Shown one piece after another: positions 11,561 to 21,277 of a DNA stretch of 64,000 bases. Below the pieces are notes generated by a model that searched no databases, was not told where the DNA came from, and saw only the letters and a list, made by a program, of their open reading frames with translations. The position numbers and the translations under genes were made by a program. Positions within the stretch are counted from its first letter, which is position 1. Each line of letters opens with the position of its first letter. Origin of the DNA: Bilabrum cf. latius (taxonomy: Eukaryota > Bigyra: Bicosoecida > Bigyra > Bicosoecida). The stretch covers positions 591,120 through 655,119 of the forward strand of contig OZ237769.1 in NCBI GenBank assembly GCA_965178125.1, given 5' to 3'.

Positions 11561-12537
11561 TCAGTCGTCAAAGTGCACCAGCAAATCCTCGTCCTATACG
11601 CCGCCGCCCCCCTCGCCGCCGCCCTCCCCCGCGTGTACTGCCCTGACCCCTGCCTGCACCAGCCTCTCATGCGCCTGCCTCGTCCTCGCGTCCCTATCCG
11701 AGGCCTGCTGGGCGGCCCTCCTGTCCCCGTCCCCGCCCCACCGCAGCGCCACATCCAGCAGCTCAAGGCTCTCGGCCGCGCCTGGCACCTACACACGCCT
11801 GCCCCTGGGCCCCGGCGCCCCCGGCGGTGCCCTTGCAACGGCCTGCACCAGCGCCCTGGCCACGTCCTCCTGAGGGTCTTCCAGCTGCGAGTCCACGGCC
11901 CGCTCCGTGACGTCCACCAAGTCGTCCCCCAGACCCTCCACCAGCGCCTCCAGGCGGTGGGCCTCGGCGTCAGAGGGAGACGGAGCCGGGGGCTCTTCGT
12001 TCGCATTAGCTACGCTGCCCTAATTCCCGGTCCCTTGCGAGCTTGCAGCTTCCTCCCGATGACTGGCGGGGGCACCTGCACTGCTGCCTCTTTGCAATGT
12101 GCCTTCCTCGGCTGCTTGCAGACTATCCCGGTCTTTTCGACCACCTCGACTTTGCGATTGCTACTTTGGATCCTATGCAACGTGAACGGCGCTCGGCGGT
12201 GCCTAGTACGAATCTTGAGGAAGCCTGGAAGCGCCCGCACCGTTCGAGCCAACTCCGTTTTGTCGGTCCGGCAGCTACGAATACCCTCCGTTTCGCTTTA
12301 CCTCTTTCTGGTCCTCCGCTGCGACACAATAAACATCATTAACATATTTTGCGGAGATTTTTTTCCCAAAGATCGCACATCAGCAGGATGGATACCAGGA
12401 TACACTATCGGTGAGGCAACTGGGATGCCAATAAACAAACTGGCGGACAAAGGTGCAATACAGCCGCCATACGACCCAATGACATTACAAATAAACAGTT
12501 CCTTACGGTCATCACAGCACGAACACAAGCCTCCCAT
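11561..12537 (-). CDS. LAMTOR1/p18-like Ragulator scaffold
   Basis: The model is exon 1 12537-12507 and exon 2 12318-11561, with intron 12506-12319 (GTAAGG...GCAG) in phase 1, ending at TGA. The 262-residue product starts MGGLCSCCDD, a typical N-myristoylation plus palmitoylation signal like p18 (MGCC). A YSQLPD element lies where p18 has its tyrosine-containing segment. The middle contains LGDDLVDVTE, resembling the NIIDVS stretch of LAMTOR1, and the end DEDLLVHFDD matches the LAMTOR1 ending (EELVVQFG). Several in-frame TAGs lie in the exon (for example before LPD, after DSY and after RRV). Expected role is to anchor Ragulator and Rag GTPases on lysosome-like membranes. The protein is longer than animal p18 (about 160 residues) because of polar and Ala/Glu-rich inserts. 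Confidence 0.62.
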
Positions 12538-12815
12538 CTGATCAGGACTGATTTAAGTTTCGCTTTGCCGAGTCTGGAAGAACACTGTACAACCCAGCGA
12601 TAAATCGGATTTCGAAGCGAGCCCGGCAAAACGCCCATGCATGGACAGCATCGAGGATGGCTGAGACAGCGCAGCCCGTGCAACATGCATTGCAATTCAA
12701 CCGGGGAGCGGGCGAGCACCGATGGCAGCCCTGGCCTCGATCTCGAAAAGACTACCGGTCAAGGACCTGGATTGATTGCCCTAGACTAGGGCCAACCAGC
12801 CTAGATCTGATCTAA

Positions 12816-15614
12816 TCAGCGGGACCGGCTGCCTGCCTTGGCCTTGCCCCTCTTGCCCTTGCCACTGGCTTTACCGCCCTTGCCCTTCTTGCCAGGGGCG
12901 GCCTCCTCTGCGGCGCCCCTCCCCTCCTCCCCCTCGTCCTCCCCCTCGTCCTTCTCCTGCTCTTGCTCTTGCATGCCCGCCCCTCCCTCCGTGGCCTCCT
13001 CCCCCTGCACCTCGGTGGTGACCCGCCGGATCTCCCAGTAGAAGAGCCCCAGCAACGAGGCGAAGAACCAAGCCGTGCACACCCACCACAGCAGGAACGA
13101 CAGCGCGCTCCGCAGAACCAGAGGGCTCATCAGCCCGCCCTCATCCTTGCCCAGCCCCTGGCCCTGGCCCTCCACCGCCCCCTCTCCCCCCACCGCTGCT
13201 GCGCTCTCTTCATCCTCCTCTAGCCCCAGCATGTAGGCAGGCACGCCCCTGGCCCAGTCCATGGCGTCCATCAGGAACGACTGCTTGCCCCCCGCGGGCA
13301 CCTCCCCGAATCCCCTCAGGGGACCCCTCCACCCCATCCCATCCTGACCCCACAGCGGGGACGCACCACCCCCCGAACCATCTGCGCCCTCGCTCACAGA
13401 GCACAGCCTGGTATCCCCCAGCACACCCAGCCTGTCCACCCACCTACAGGCCCCCAGCACCAGGCCATTGGCCCAGCCCCCGGGCAGCAGAGGCACCCGC
13501 CCGTGCCGCGCCAGCATCAGCCCCAGCGCCAGCACCAGCGCCCCCGCCGCCACGTGCTGCAGGGCCAGCACCGCCAGGGTCAGCCGCTGCCTCACGGAGG
13601 CCAGGTTGCACGCGTTGTACACCCGGTCGAAGGAGGGGGGCCTGGGGGCCGCGGCGGTCACCCACAGAGAGTCTCGGATCTCACGGCGGGCCAGGATGAG
13701 GTGGTGCATCGCATGCACGCGCACAGTCACCAGGTGCGCGATGCCCCACGCGATGGCCGCCCACACGCGCAGGGCCAGCCACTGCGACTCTGTGAGGAAG
13801 ACCCTGGACCTGTCCCACGTCCATGGGGACAGCCAGCCGACGGCTGCGTCCGCGACGCTGGCGTACTCGGGTGCGGGGGTGCGCTGCAATGCGGTGCAGT
13901 CCCTGGCCAGCGACTGCGCATCGCACTTGACCAGGTCGGGCGCCAGCACCAGGTCGCCAATCACGGGCTTGATCCACGCGAGGGCCAGGAAGAGGGGCAC
14001 GAAGAAGAGCACCATGAGGCACACGCGGCGCCACTGGGGGAGGGCCTCCTTGTCAGGGCCACGGGTGGCTGCAAAATACGTGCGGGCGCTCCACACGGCG
14101 GGCCGGAACAGCAGCGCCGCCACCATGGCGGCGACGAAGGCGGCAAACAGCCTGACGCCAGCAGCTGCAGCCATGTCCGACAAGGACCCATCGCCCGGCG
14201 CATCCTCCCTGCCCCCCTCCTCCCCCACAGCCGCCCCCGGGACGATATCCAGGCCCCCTTCTGCCCCCGCCCAGTCCCCTGCCCCGCCATCCCCCTCCTG
14301 CTCCTCCTCGTCCCAGTCCCCGTCCAGGTCCAGGTCCCCGAACAGCCCGCCCCCCTCGGAGCCCTCCCCCTGCCCACCCCCCTGGGCAAGCACCTCGGTC
14401 TGGTTGACCCCCGGCAGTGGACCTTCCCCCCCACTGGCATCTCCATCGGCTGCACCTATTTCACCGACGACTTCCCCCTCCTCGCCCGCACCATCCCCCG
14501 AGCCCCACTCCGATGCAGAGGATCCTGCCCCTGCCCCTGCCCCTGCCCCTGCCCCTGCCCCTGCCCCTGCCCCACTGGTGCCCAGCGCCACTGCCGTCCG
14601 CAGTACCATCAGCTCGGCCCTGCCCTTGGCCTCCACCACCGCCTGCACCAGCCTGAAGTCAGCCACCCGGTCCGGCAGAGACACGGCCCCCAGCGCCAGC
14701 AACAGCCCCAGCAGCCCGTACCCCAGTGCCAGCAGCGCCTCTGTGTTGAAGACTCCCGCGATCGAGTAGGGCAGCCCCTGGCTGACGAGACTGGCGAAGG
14801 CCACCACGGCCAGCACCACAGCGGAGAAGTCTCCCCTCTCTCCGTCACGCACCCACGCCCACAGCTCAGCAAAGGCAGTCACGGCCGCGGCCCCCGCCAG
14901 GAGGTTCACGAAGAGCTGCAGGACCTGGAAGAGGTACATGCGGTCCCACTGGGTCGTGCGCTGGATGTTGTGAGACAGCGTGGCAACGGATGCCTCCGTG
15001 CTTCCGGGGGCGGCAAACACGCCCGCCTGAGTAGTCGCCGTCCAGTAGTCTGTGAGGCGGTCGAGTACCCGGCCGACGTGCTGCCGCTCTTTCGGGCCTG
15101 CGATGGCAGTCGGGGCCGCGGGGGGCTTCTTCGGCTGCTTCTTGCCTTTCTTTCCTTTCTTTCCACTGCTGCTCGACGTCGGCTTGTCCGGGACGGCTTC
15201 CTCGCCAAACTGCGATGAGCAACTGGGAATGGGCACGCCAACGGGCCGGAGCACATGCAGCTGTAATTGCGGCGCTGTGGCCTCGCGAGAGCTTCAAATC
15301 GCCCATAGTTTAAGAAATAGGTGGGAGATTATTGTATGACCTTTTTAACGTGCACCACTCACCAACACCTTGCGCTGCAGCAGCACAATTTCCTCCATAT
15401 TATCTTTCGGTGCAGCTGCCCAGTACTTCAAGCCAGCCAGCATGTGCATCGCAAACGATCGAAATCGGAACACTCGCGACGCAATCATAAGAACTACAAC
15501 AAACACTAAGAATTCAGGCGAGATGGCAAGCGCCATGGCTCTATAATCACCGAAAAATGATTCCTTTGGCGTCCACGTTTTTGTAACGTGCTGATTGCTC
15601 CCTCTCTTCATCAT
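12816..15614 (-). CDS. TMEM161: TMEM161-family multipass membrane protein
   Basis: Exon 1 is 15614-15363 and exon 2 15281-12816, with a short intron (GTGAGT at 15362, acceptor GCGAG before 15281) in phase 0 and TGA at 12818-12816. The product is 905 residues. Exon 1 supplies an N-terminal hydrophobic helix (MALAISPEFLVFVVVLMIAS; start at 15614 or 15536) and a Trp-Ala stretch. The C-terminal half aligns by eye with TMEM161A/B: LFFVPLFLALAWIKPVIGDL corresponds to the LSPLFILWLWTKPIARDF region, and FLLWWVCTAWFFASLLGLFYWEI to the last helix. About ten membrane segments are apparent. An acidic loop with a (CCCCTG)n-encoded Gly-Ala run (14527-14572) is inserted, and the tail is Lys/Gly-rich. Molecular function of the family is poorly defined. 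Confidence 0.8.
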
Positions 15615-15652
15615 CTTTGGACGTGGACCTAGTATAACCTACCAGGGCTGCA
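15615..15652. promoter_or_regulatory. 38-bp bidirectional intergenic region (TMEM161-like / CLEC16A-like)
   Basis: Start codons of two divergent genes lie 38 bp apart (78 bp more if the inner TMEM161 ATG at 15536 is used). Both start sites are supported by conserved N-terminal sequence, so this is one of the most compact head-to-head arrangements in the window. Confidence 0.5.
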
Positions 15653-18600
15653 ATGGCCTCCTGGTTTTTTGGAAGACAGCCAGACAAGTTTAGTTTACAG
15701 AATTTACGGTAAGTGGGTGGTATATTGGTCCTTAGAAGTCGTTATCTCCAGTGATATGGGCACGGTTGCACACGTCGCAAAGGAAATGACTGGCCCATTC
15801 CGCCAGCTCCCGCCTTCGAAAAGCTTACCCGGCCTGGGCTTGCATAACCTTTGTAAATACATGCGCTCGTGCGTCTTGAGGGACGCAACGAGCCGCTTGG
15901 ATCACTGGTCGGGCCATGACGATTCGCACCTACGATCCCTACCAAAGCCATTGGCACCGTAATTATTTATTTCCATGTCGCAGAAACTAGCATGATATCC
16001 TACTGAAGGCAGCGGTTGAGGCAGGGACTGCAACGGAGCAGCAAGTCGTTGAGGCATTGCGGGAGCTAGGCGAGCTGATGGTGTATGGCGACAAGCACAA
16101 CGACCGCTTTTTTGAGTACTTTTGCGAGCGTACCATGATGAGAACGATGGAGAAGATCCTTCGCAACAAGGACTTTGGCGTGAACGTGCGCGTGCAGGTC
16201 ATGCAGACCGTGATGATCCTGCTTCAGAACATCTCCAACGAGCGCTCGCTGCTGTACCTGCTGTCCAATCACCAGGTCACGAGCCTCATGCAGGCCGTGG
16301 AGGAGGACAGTGACGAGGAAATGGTCGCTTACTCCGTGTCTCTCCTCAAGCTCCTCTCCCTTAGGCTGGACGAAACCACTGTGCAGTTCTTCCTGGTCAG
16401 AGTGAGCATGGGCGCCATGCAGGGTGCATGCCCCACACACAGCCATGCACCAGGCAGGGCCACGCCGATCCATACGCCCTATCGTTTGCTCTCCCATTGT
16501 ATCACCCACCCCCCTTCTCCAACCCCGGTTTGGTCGCATGTACCCACCGCAGTCAGGCTCCGGTGTGCGATTCCCGCTCTTCTCCCGTGCCGCCGCCCTC
16601 CTCAAACATCCAGAGACCATGACCCGCACCTCTGCCCGCACCATTGTGCTCAACGTGCTCCGCCTCAGGGAACAAGACGTGGAGTCCTTCCTGGTGGAGG
16701 GTCCCTCGGGGGACCTCGTGCTGCACCTCACCAACGCGGCGAGGGCGGCTGCCATCGCGGTGCAGGACACGCTGGACGGGCGCAGGCTGCAGCAAGCCAC
16801 GCTCAGGAACCCAGGGCCGGCGGGAGGTGCGGGGACAGGGGCAGGGGCCATGAGCCCCCGGGCAGGTGCGGGCATTCGCCCCGGGGTTGGTGCCCCTCTG
16901 CCCCTCTCCTCCCAGCCCTCCATGCGGCACCTGCCCGTCGGTGTGATGAGTGGCCCAGGGATGCCTCTGCCCCCGCCCTCCCCCCAGCGGTTGGAGTTCT
17001 CCTCTAGCGGACAGGCTCTGGTCCCCGGTAGGTCCTTCAGCTCCTCATCCTCGGGGGGGTCCGCTCCTGGAGCAGATCTGGTGCAGGGACCAGGACAAGG
17101 GCAAGGGCAAAGGGCAGGAGCAGGGGCAGGGGCAGGGATGGGGATGGGGATCCCCATGGTGCATGCCACTCGGGAGGCAGTGCAGCTCCCCGGCCCGCTG
17201 CCCTGGCAGGCCACTTGCGGGCTGCCCTCCCGCGCGGAGGGCGCCTTCGGGGAGGCCCTGGACCATCTGTTCTTCGTGTCGGACTGCTTGGAGAGCGCGC
17301 CCGCGAGACTGGCTGACGACCTGAGGACCTGTCTATGGGTGTCGGCTGCGGAGCCGCTCTTTATCGCGCCCGTGGCGGAGGCGGCAGGCTACCTGGAAAT
17401 GGCCAGGGCGGCATGGATCCGGAGTGCGACGCGCGGGAGGAGGAGGGGGAGCGGAAGGCGCATCGCGGGCGCGCTTAGCGGGGGGTTGCAGCCCACTGCG
17501 GCACCCGGCAGTCCGGTGACCCCGCGGCCGTCCGCCCCCGGGGCACCTGCAGCAGATGAGGACAGCGGCGACGGTGGCGGCAGCAGCAGCAGGGCAGCCT
17601 CTGGCGATGGGAACCAGCCCCCCACCCCCATCCGCGCCCCGACCGTCGCGGGTTCCCCCAAAGCCGCGGCGCCTTCTCGCACTAGGTCCCAGTCCTCTGT
17701 GGGCACGCACTCGCTGGGTGCATCGCACGGTGGCATGCGGCCAGGCGCGGCCCTGGTGCTCCTGGGCTCGGCACTGAGGGTGCAGACGGACGCCAGGCTG
17801 CTGCAGGCGCTGGCGGACCCTCTGCTCCCGCAGGAGGCACCCCCCGCAGATGTCCTGTGGGGGGGTGGGCCTGGAGCAGGGGCCGGGGCATAGGAGGGCA
17901 GCTCCAATGGAGGGTCAGTGCACTCGTCATCCTCGCCAATGGAAGCGTCTCAGCAGGTTGTTCCCCCGTCCCTGCCGCCCCCGTCTAATGGGAAGGCGCA
18001 AGGAACAGACGGTCAGCCGTCCTCTTCCTCGTCTGCAGCACCATCCTCGTCCTCCTCCTCCCCGCTGGCCCCCTTCGGGAGTCGCAGGGCCGCGGGAAGG
18101 TCTCTGCAGCTGGCGCTTGAAGGCGCGGGTGGCCCCCACCTGCGGGGCGCTGCGCTCGCCGCTCTGCACCAGGCCTGGGCGGCGAGGGACGTGCCTGCGG
18201 GTGTGAAGCACTGGCTGGGCATGAGGACGCGGCCATGGGCCAAAGGGGCGGGGCTGGGGGCGCCCCCCTCGGAGGATGCATAGGCCTTGGCACAGGAGGA
18301 TGCATAGGCCCTGGCACAGGAGGATGCATAGGCCCTGGCACAGGAGGATGCATAGGCCCTGGCACAGGAGGATGCATAGGCCCTGGCACAGGAGGCGAGA
18401 GAGGGGCACGCCAGGCAGTAGGGCAAGTTGCAGGCGGCTCTGGTGCGGGTGACATGTGCCAACCCGCCGCCCACCGAGGCCGAGATGGCGATGGCCCTCT
18501 CGTTACTGAGGAGGGTGGCGCCTCTGAGGTGGGCCAGCGGGGCGGCAGAGGCGGTTGCAACCGGTGGGGGTGCTGCGGGTGCGGCTGCCGGGAGTGGCAC

Positions 18601-21148
18601 CGCGAGTGGTGGCAGCAGCAGCAATGGCGCGACTACCAATGCGAGAGCGAGTGCAAGCGGAGGGGAGGGCCGGCCTCGTGCCCGGAGCCGCGCTGGCTCG
18701 ATGGCGGCTCCGTTCAACCCGGGAGAGGAGGCCCTCGGGCCCCCGCTGCTGCCTCCCGATGCAATGGACCTGATCGCCGAGGGGCTCCGGAGGGCGGGGC
18801 GGGAGCTGGAGGAGGCGCTGCGGCCCGGTGGGGCGGTTCTGCGTGCGCTGGGAGGGGAGGGGGCCGCGCTGGCAGCCATCGAGGCAGAGGTGCTGCGCGC
18901 CACGGGGGGGCCCTCGGGGCAGGGGGCGGGAGGGGCCCGAGTGGCGGTGCGGGAGGCGCAGGCCTGGGGCCTGGATGGGGGGCTGGAGCCCGGCCCCACT
19001 AGGGGGGCAGAGGACCCCCACCTGCTGGCCCGGTGTGTGGGGCTGGATGATGCAAGGTACTGGGGGATGGAGGGTGTGGGTGTGGGGCTGGATGATGATG
19101 AATAGGGAGATAAAGGGAAGGGTGAGGTGGAGGAAAGTACCGGGGGTGCAGTATCTGCGGGGCTGGGGGTCGGCGTAGGGAGTGCGGGCGAGAACGGCAA
19201 GAGGGGCGAGGAATCGAATTAGGAACTGGGCGAGGAAGACGAGGACGAGGAGGAGGAGGGTGGGCAGCAAGGGGGGGGAGCAGAGCAAGCGGGCGAGTCG
19301 GGCCCCACAGATGAGGCACCCTCACCGGATGCTGGTGACGGGCTGGAGAGCCCCAGGGCCCTGAGGCTGCCCCCACCTCTGCCCCGCAAGGGAGCCTCCT
19401 CTGTACCTGATTCGACATCCCATGAGATGGCAGGCACCATCTCCTCCTCCGCCGCTGCATCAACCGCAAGCCCAAGCGCAAGCACGCCCCGCCTGCTCTG
19501 GGCCGCTGCCCCCTGCCTGCTGCACGCGGCCCAGCGCGCGGCGTGGATGGCAGGCATGCCGCAGTGGGAGTGGACCGGGGATGCGCTGCAGTGCGATGCA
19601 CCTGTCCTGTACGCGCCTGACCCGCCCCTCCGCGGCCAGCAGCGGGAAGCCCTGTGGACCGCAGCCCAGCAGGCGGTCACTCGGGTGCTGGAGGTGCCTC
19701 TCGAGTGGAGGGGGCCGCTGGGACCCGCCGAGGCGCTGGCCAGGGCGGTGAGGAGGCTGCTGGCGCTGCGGCGCCTATGGTTCCGCTGCCACGGGGAACA
19801 AGTCGCGGATCGTGCGGTGCGCTCCCTGCGTCCCCCCCTTGGCTCGATCAAGCCGGGGATGGAGTTCACGATAGGCCGGTTCTCGCCCATCGGTGCCACG
19901 CACATGCTGCTGCCTCCCACGAGACAGGGGGCTGCCCTGGCGGGTGTCGACCCCTTGGCGGTGCGACCCCCCATGTCCCCCGGGTAGGGGTCACAGAGAC
20001 AGGTGGGGGCGCGCCGGGGGTCGGGGCAGGGGCCGCTTCCCAACGGACACTCCCCGCTCGCGCAGGGGCAGGGGCAGGCACCGACCTAGGCGCATGCACA
20101 GGGGCAGGGGCCAGGCCCCAGCGCGCTGAGGAGGTCCGTATCAATGCAGCCAGGGGCAGTGGTCCCGGGGGCCAAGGGGCAGGCGCCCCCGTAGGCCCCT
20201 GGACGAGGGGGGGTGCCTACCCCAGGTACCCCCGGGGGTTTGTTGGGATCGAGTGCCCTTGCCACCGACACCGACAGCGACAGGTGGTGGGTGGACGCTG
20301 CCTCGGTCCTGAGGAAGAGGAGGGTGCCCTCGGAGACTGCCTTCTAGCGGAGGAGGCTTGCTGTGGTGCTCGGCAAGAACTTCCTCGTGCTGGCCAAGCC
20401 GCTGCCCGTGTAGCAGACCCAGACCCAGACCTAGACTCAGGGACAGGGGCAGGGGAGCACACCTTCCTCCCCTCGGGGCAATGCCGCCCGGCGGCGCAAG
20501 GGAAGAGCCGTCCTGGTGGCCCCGCTCTCGGCGGTCGAGGCGCGGGTGGACCCGGATGGGGCCGCGGTGCTGCACGTGCGTGTGACGAGTACCAGGCCCT
20601 TGCCCCACACCCTGGACCTGGGACCCCCGGGTGTCCCCGAGGTGGGGGAAAGGGCACTCATCACAGCGCTGGAGCAGGAGATGGCCGCCGAGGACCGGGC
20701 CAGGGAACACATGCGGGCCCTGGCTGGGGGAGGCGATTGGCCGCCGCCCGTGCCACCCCCGGCGCTGGAGGCGGTGCGTGCGGTGGCGCGGCATGCGGTC
20801 CGCAGGCAGGGCGGGGTGCGGCACTGCTCGTTTGTCCTGGTGTTGGACAGCGCCGAGACCGCGGCCAGAGTGGCGCAGGTGCTAAGCGAGAGGCGGGCGG
20901 GGCTCGAGGCGAGACGGTTGGCGGCGCTTAGGGCGCTCCTGTCCTTCGACCCGCAGCGGAGCAGCCCAGGGAGAGACGATGCGATCGAACTGCAGTCCAA
21001 TGGCGGTGGCGGTAATTCTTCTCGTGCAGGTGCTTCGGAGACAAAGGTGTCAGCGGCGGCAGGCGATCCAGATCCAGGCCGCCAAGCGATCGAAGTTGCG
21101 GCCAAGATGAAAAGCGAAAGCGTCGGGAATGGCAGCAAGAGCCAGTAA
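15653..21148 (+). CDS. CLEC16A: CLEC16A/GOP-1-like endolysosomal protein (FPL domain)
   Basis: Exons 15653-15708, 15984-16401 and 16553-21148 join through GTAAGT/GCAG and GTGAGC/GCAG introns, ending at TAA, for 1689 residues. The N-terminus MASWFFGRQPDKFSLQNLR followed by HDILLKA, the segment ELMVYGDKHNDRFFEYF, and NISNERSLLYLLSNH are close to the FPL domain of CLEC16A, as is FSRAAALLKHPETMTRTSAR after intron 2. About ten TAG codons interrupt the last exon, including five in a 24-bp tandem repeat. A later conserved patch is SIKPGMEFTIGRFSPIGATHML. In animals the family works with an E3 ligase and HOPS in mitophagy and endosome maturation. The product is longer than human CLEC16A (1053 residues) because of Gly/Ala/Ser-rich insertions. 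Confidence 0.85.
18272..18391 (+). repeat. Five-copy 24-bp coding tandem repeat, each copy with an in-frame TAG
   Basis: Five copies of gaggatgcataggcc[c/t]tggcacag lie in frame inside the CLEC16A-like gene. They encode E-D-A-UAG-A-L-A-Q five times; the only difference is C/T in copy one. With UAG = Gln the unit is EDAQALAQ, compatible with a helical, coiled-coil-like spacer. Confidence 0.95.
20411..20449 (+). repeat. Thr-Gln repeat in which two CAG codons are TAG
   Basis: In the CLEC16A-like frame the codons read UAG-Q-T-Q-T-Q-T-UAG-T-Q-G-Q-G. A CAG-ACC dipeptide repeat is broken by TAG at 20411 and 20432 exactly where CAG is expected. Confidence 0.9.
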
Positions 21149-21277
21149 TTGAGTAGTTTACTGTCGCAGGGATGGGCATCATTGATTAAATGTGAAATGG
21201 CATTTTGACACGCATAAATCCAACGTATACAGAGCAAAATACGTGCATCCCGCAGCCAGGACCGATCAGTTCCACAG

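Noticed and set aside
11551-12006. 151-codon Arg/Trp-rich minus-strand frame
   Set aside because: It is the +1 shadow of LAMTOR1 exon 2, whose frame continues through TAG and ends in the conserved LLVHF.
15653-21148. UAG decoded as leucine
   Set aside because: One position (after LQNLRN) faces Leu in human CLEC16A, but the CAG-repeat substitutions and the DHODH alignment favour Gln; not fully excluded.
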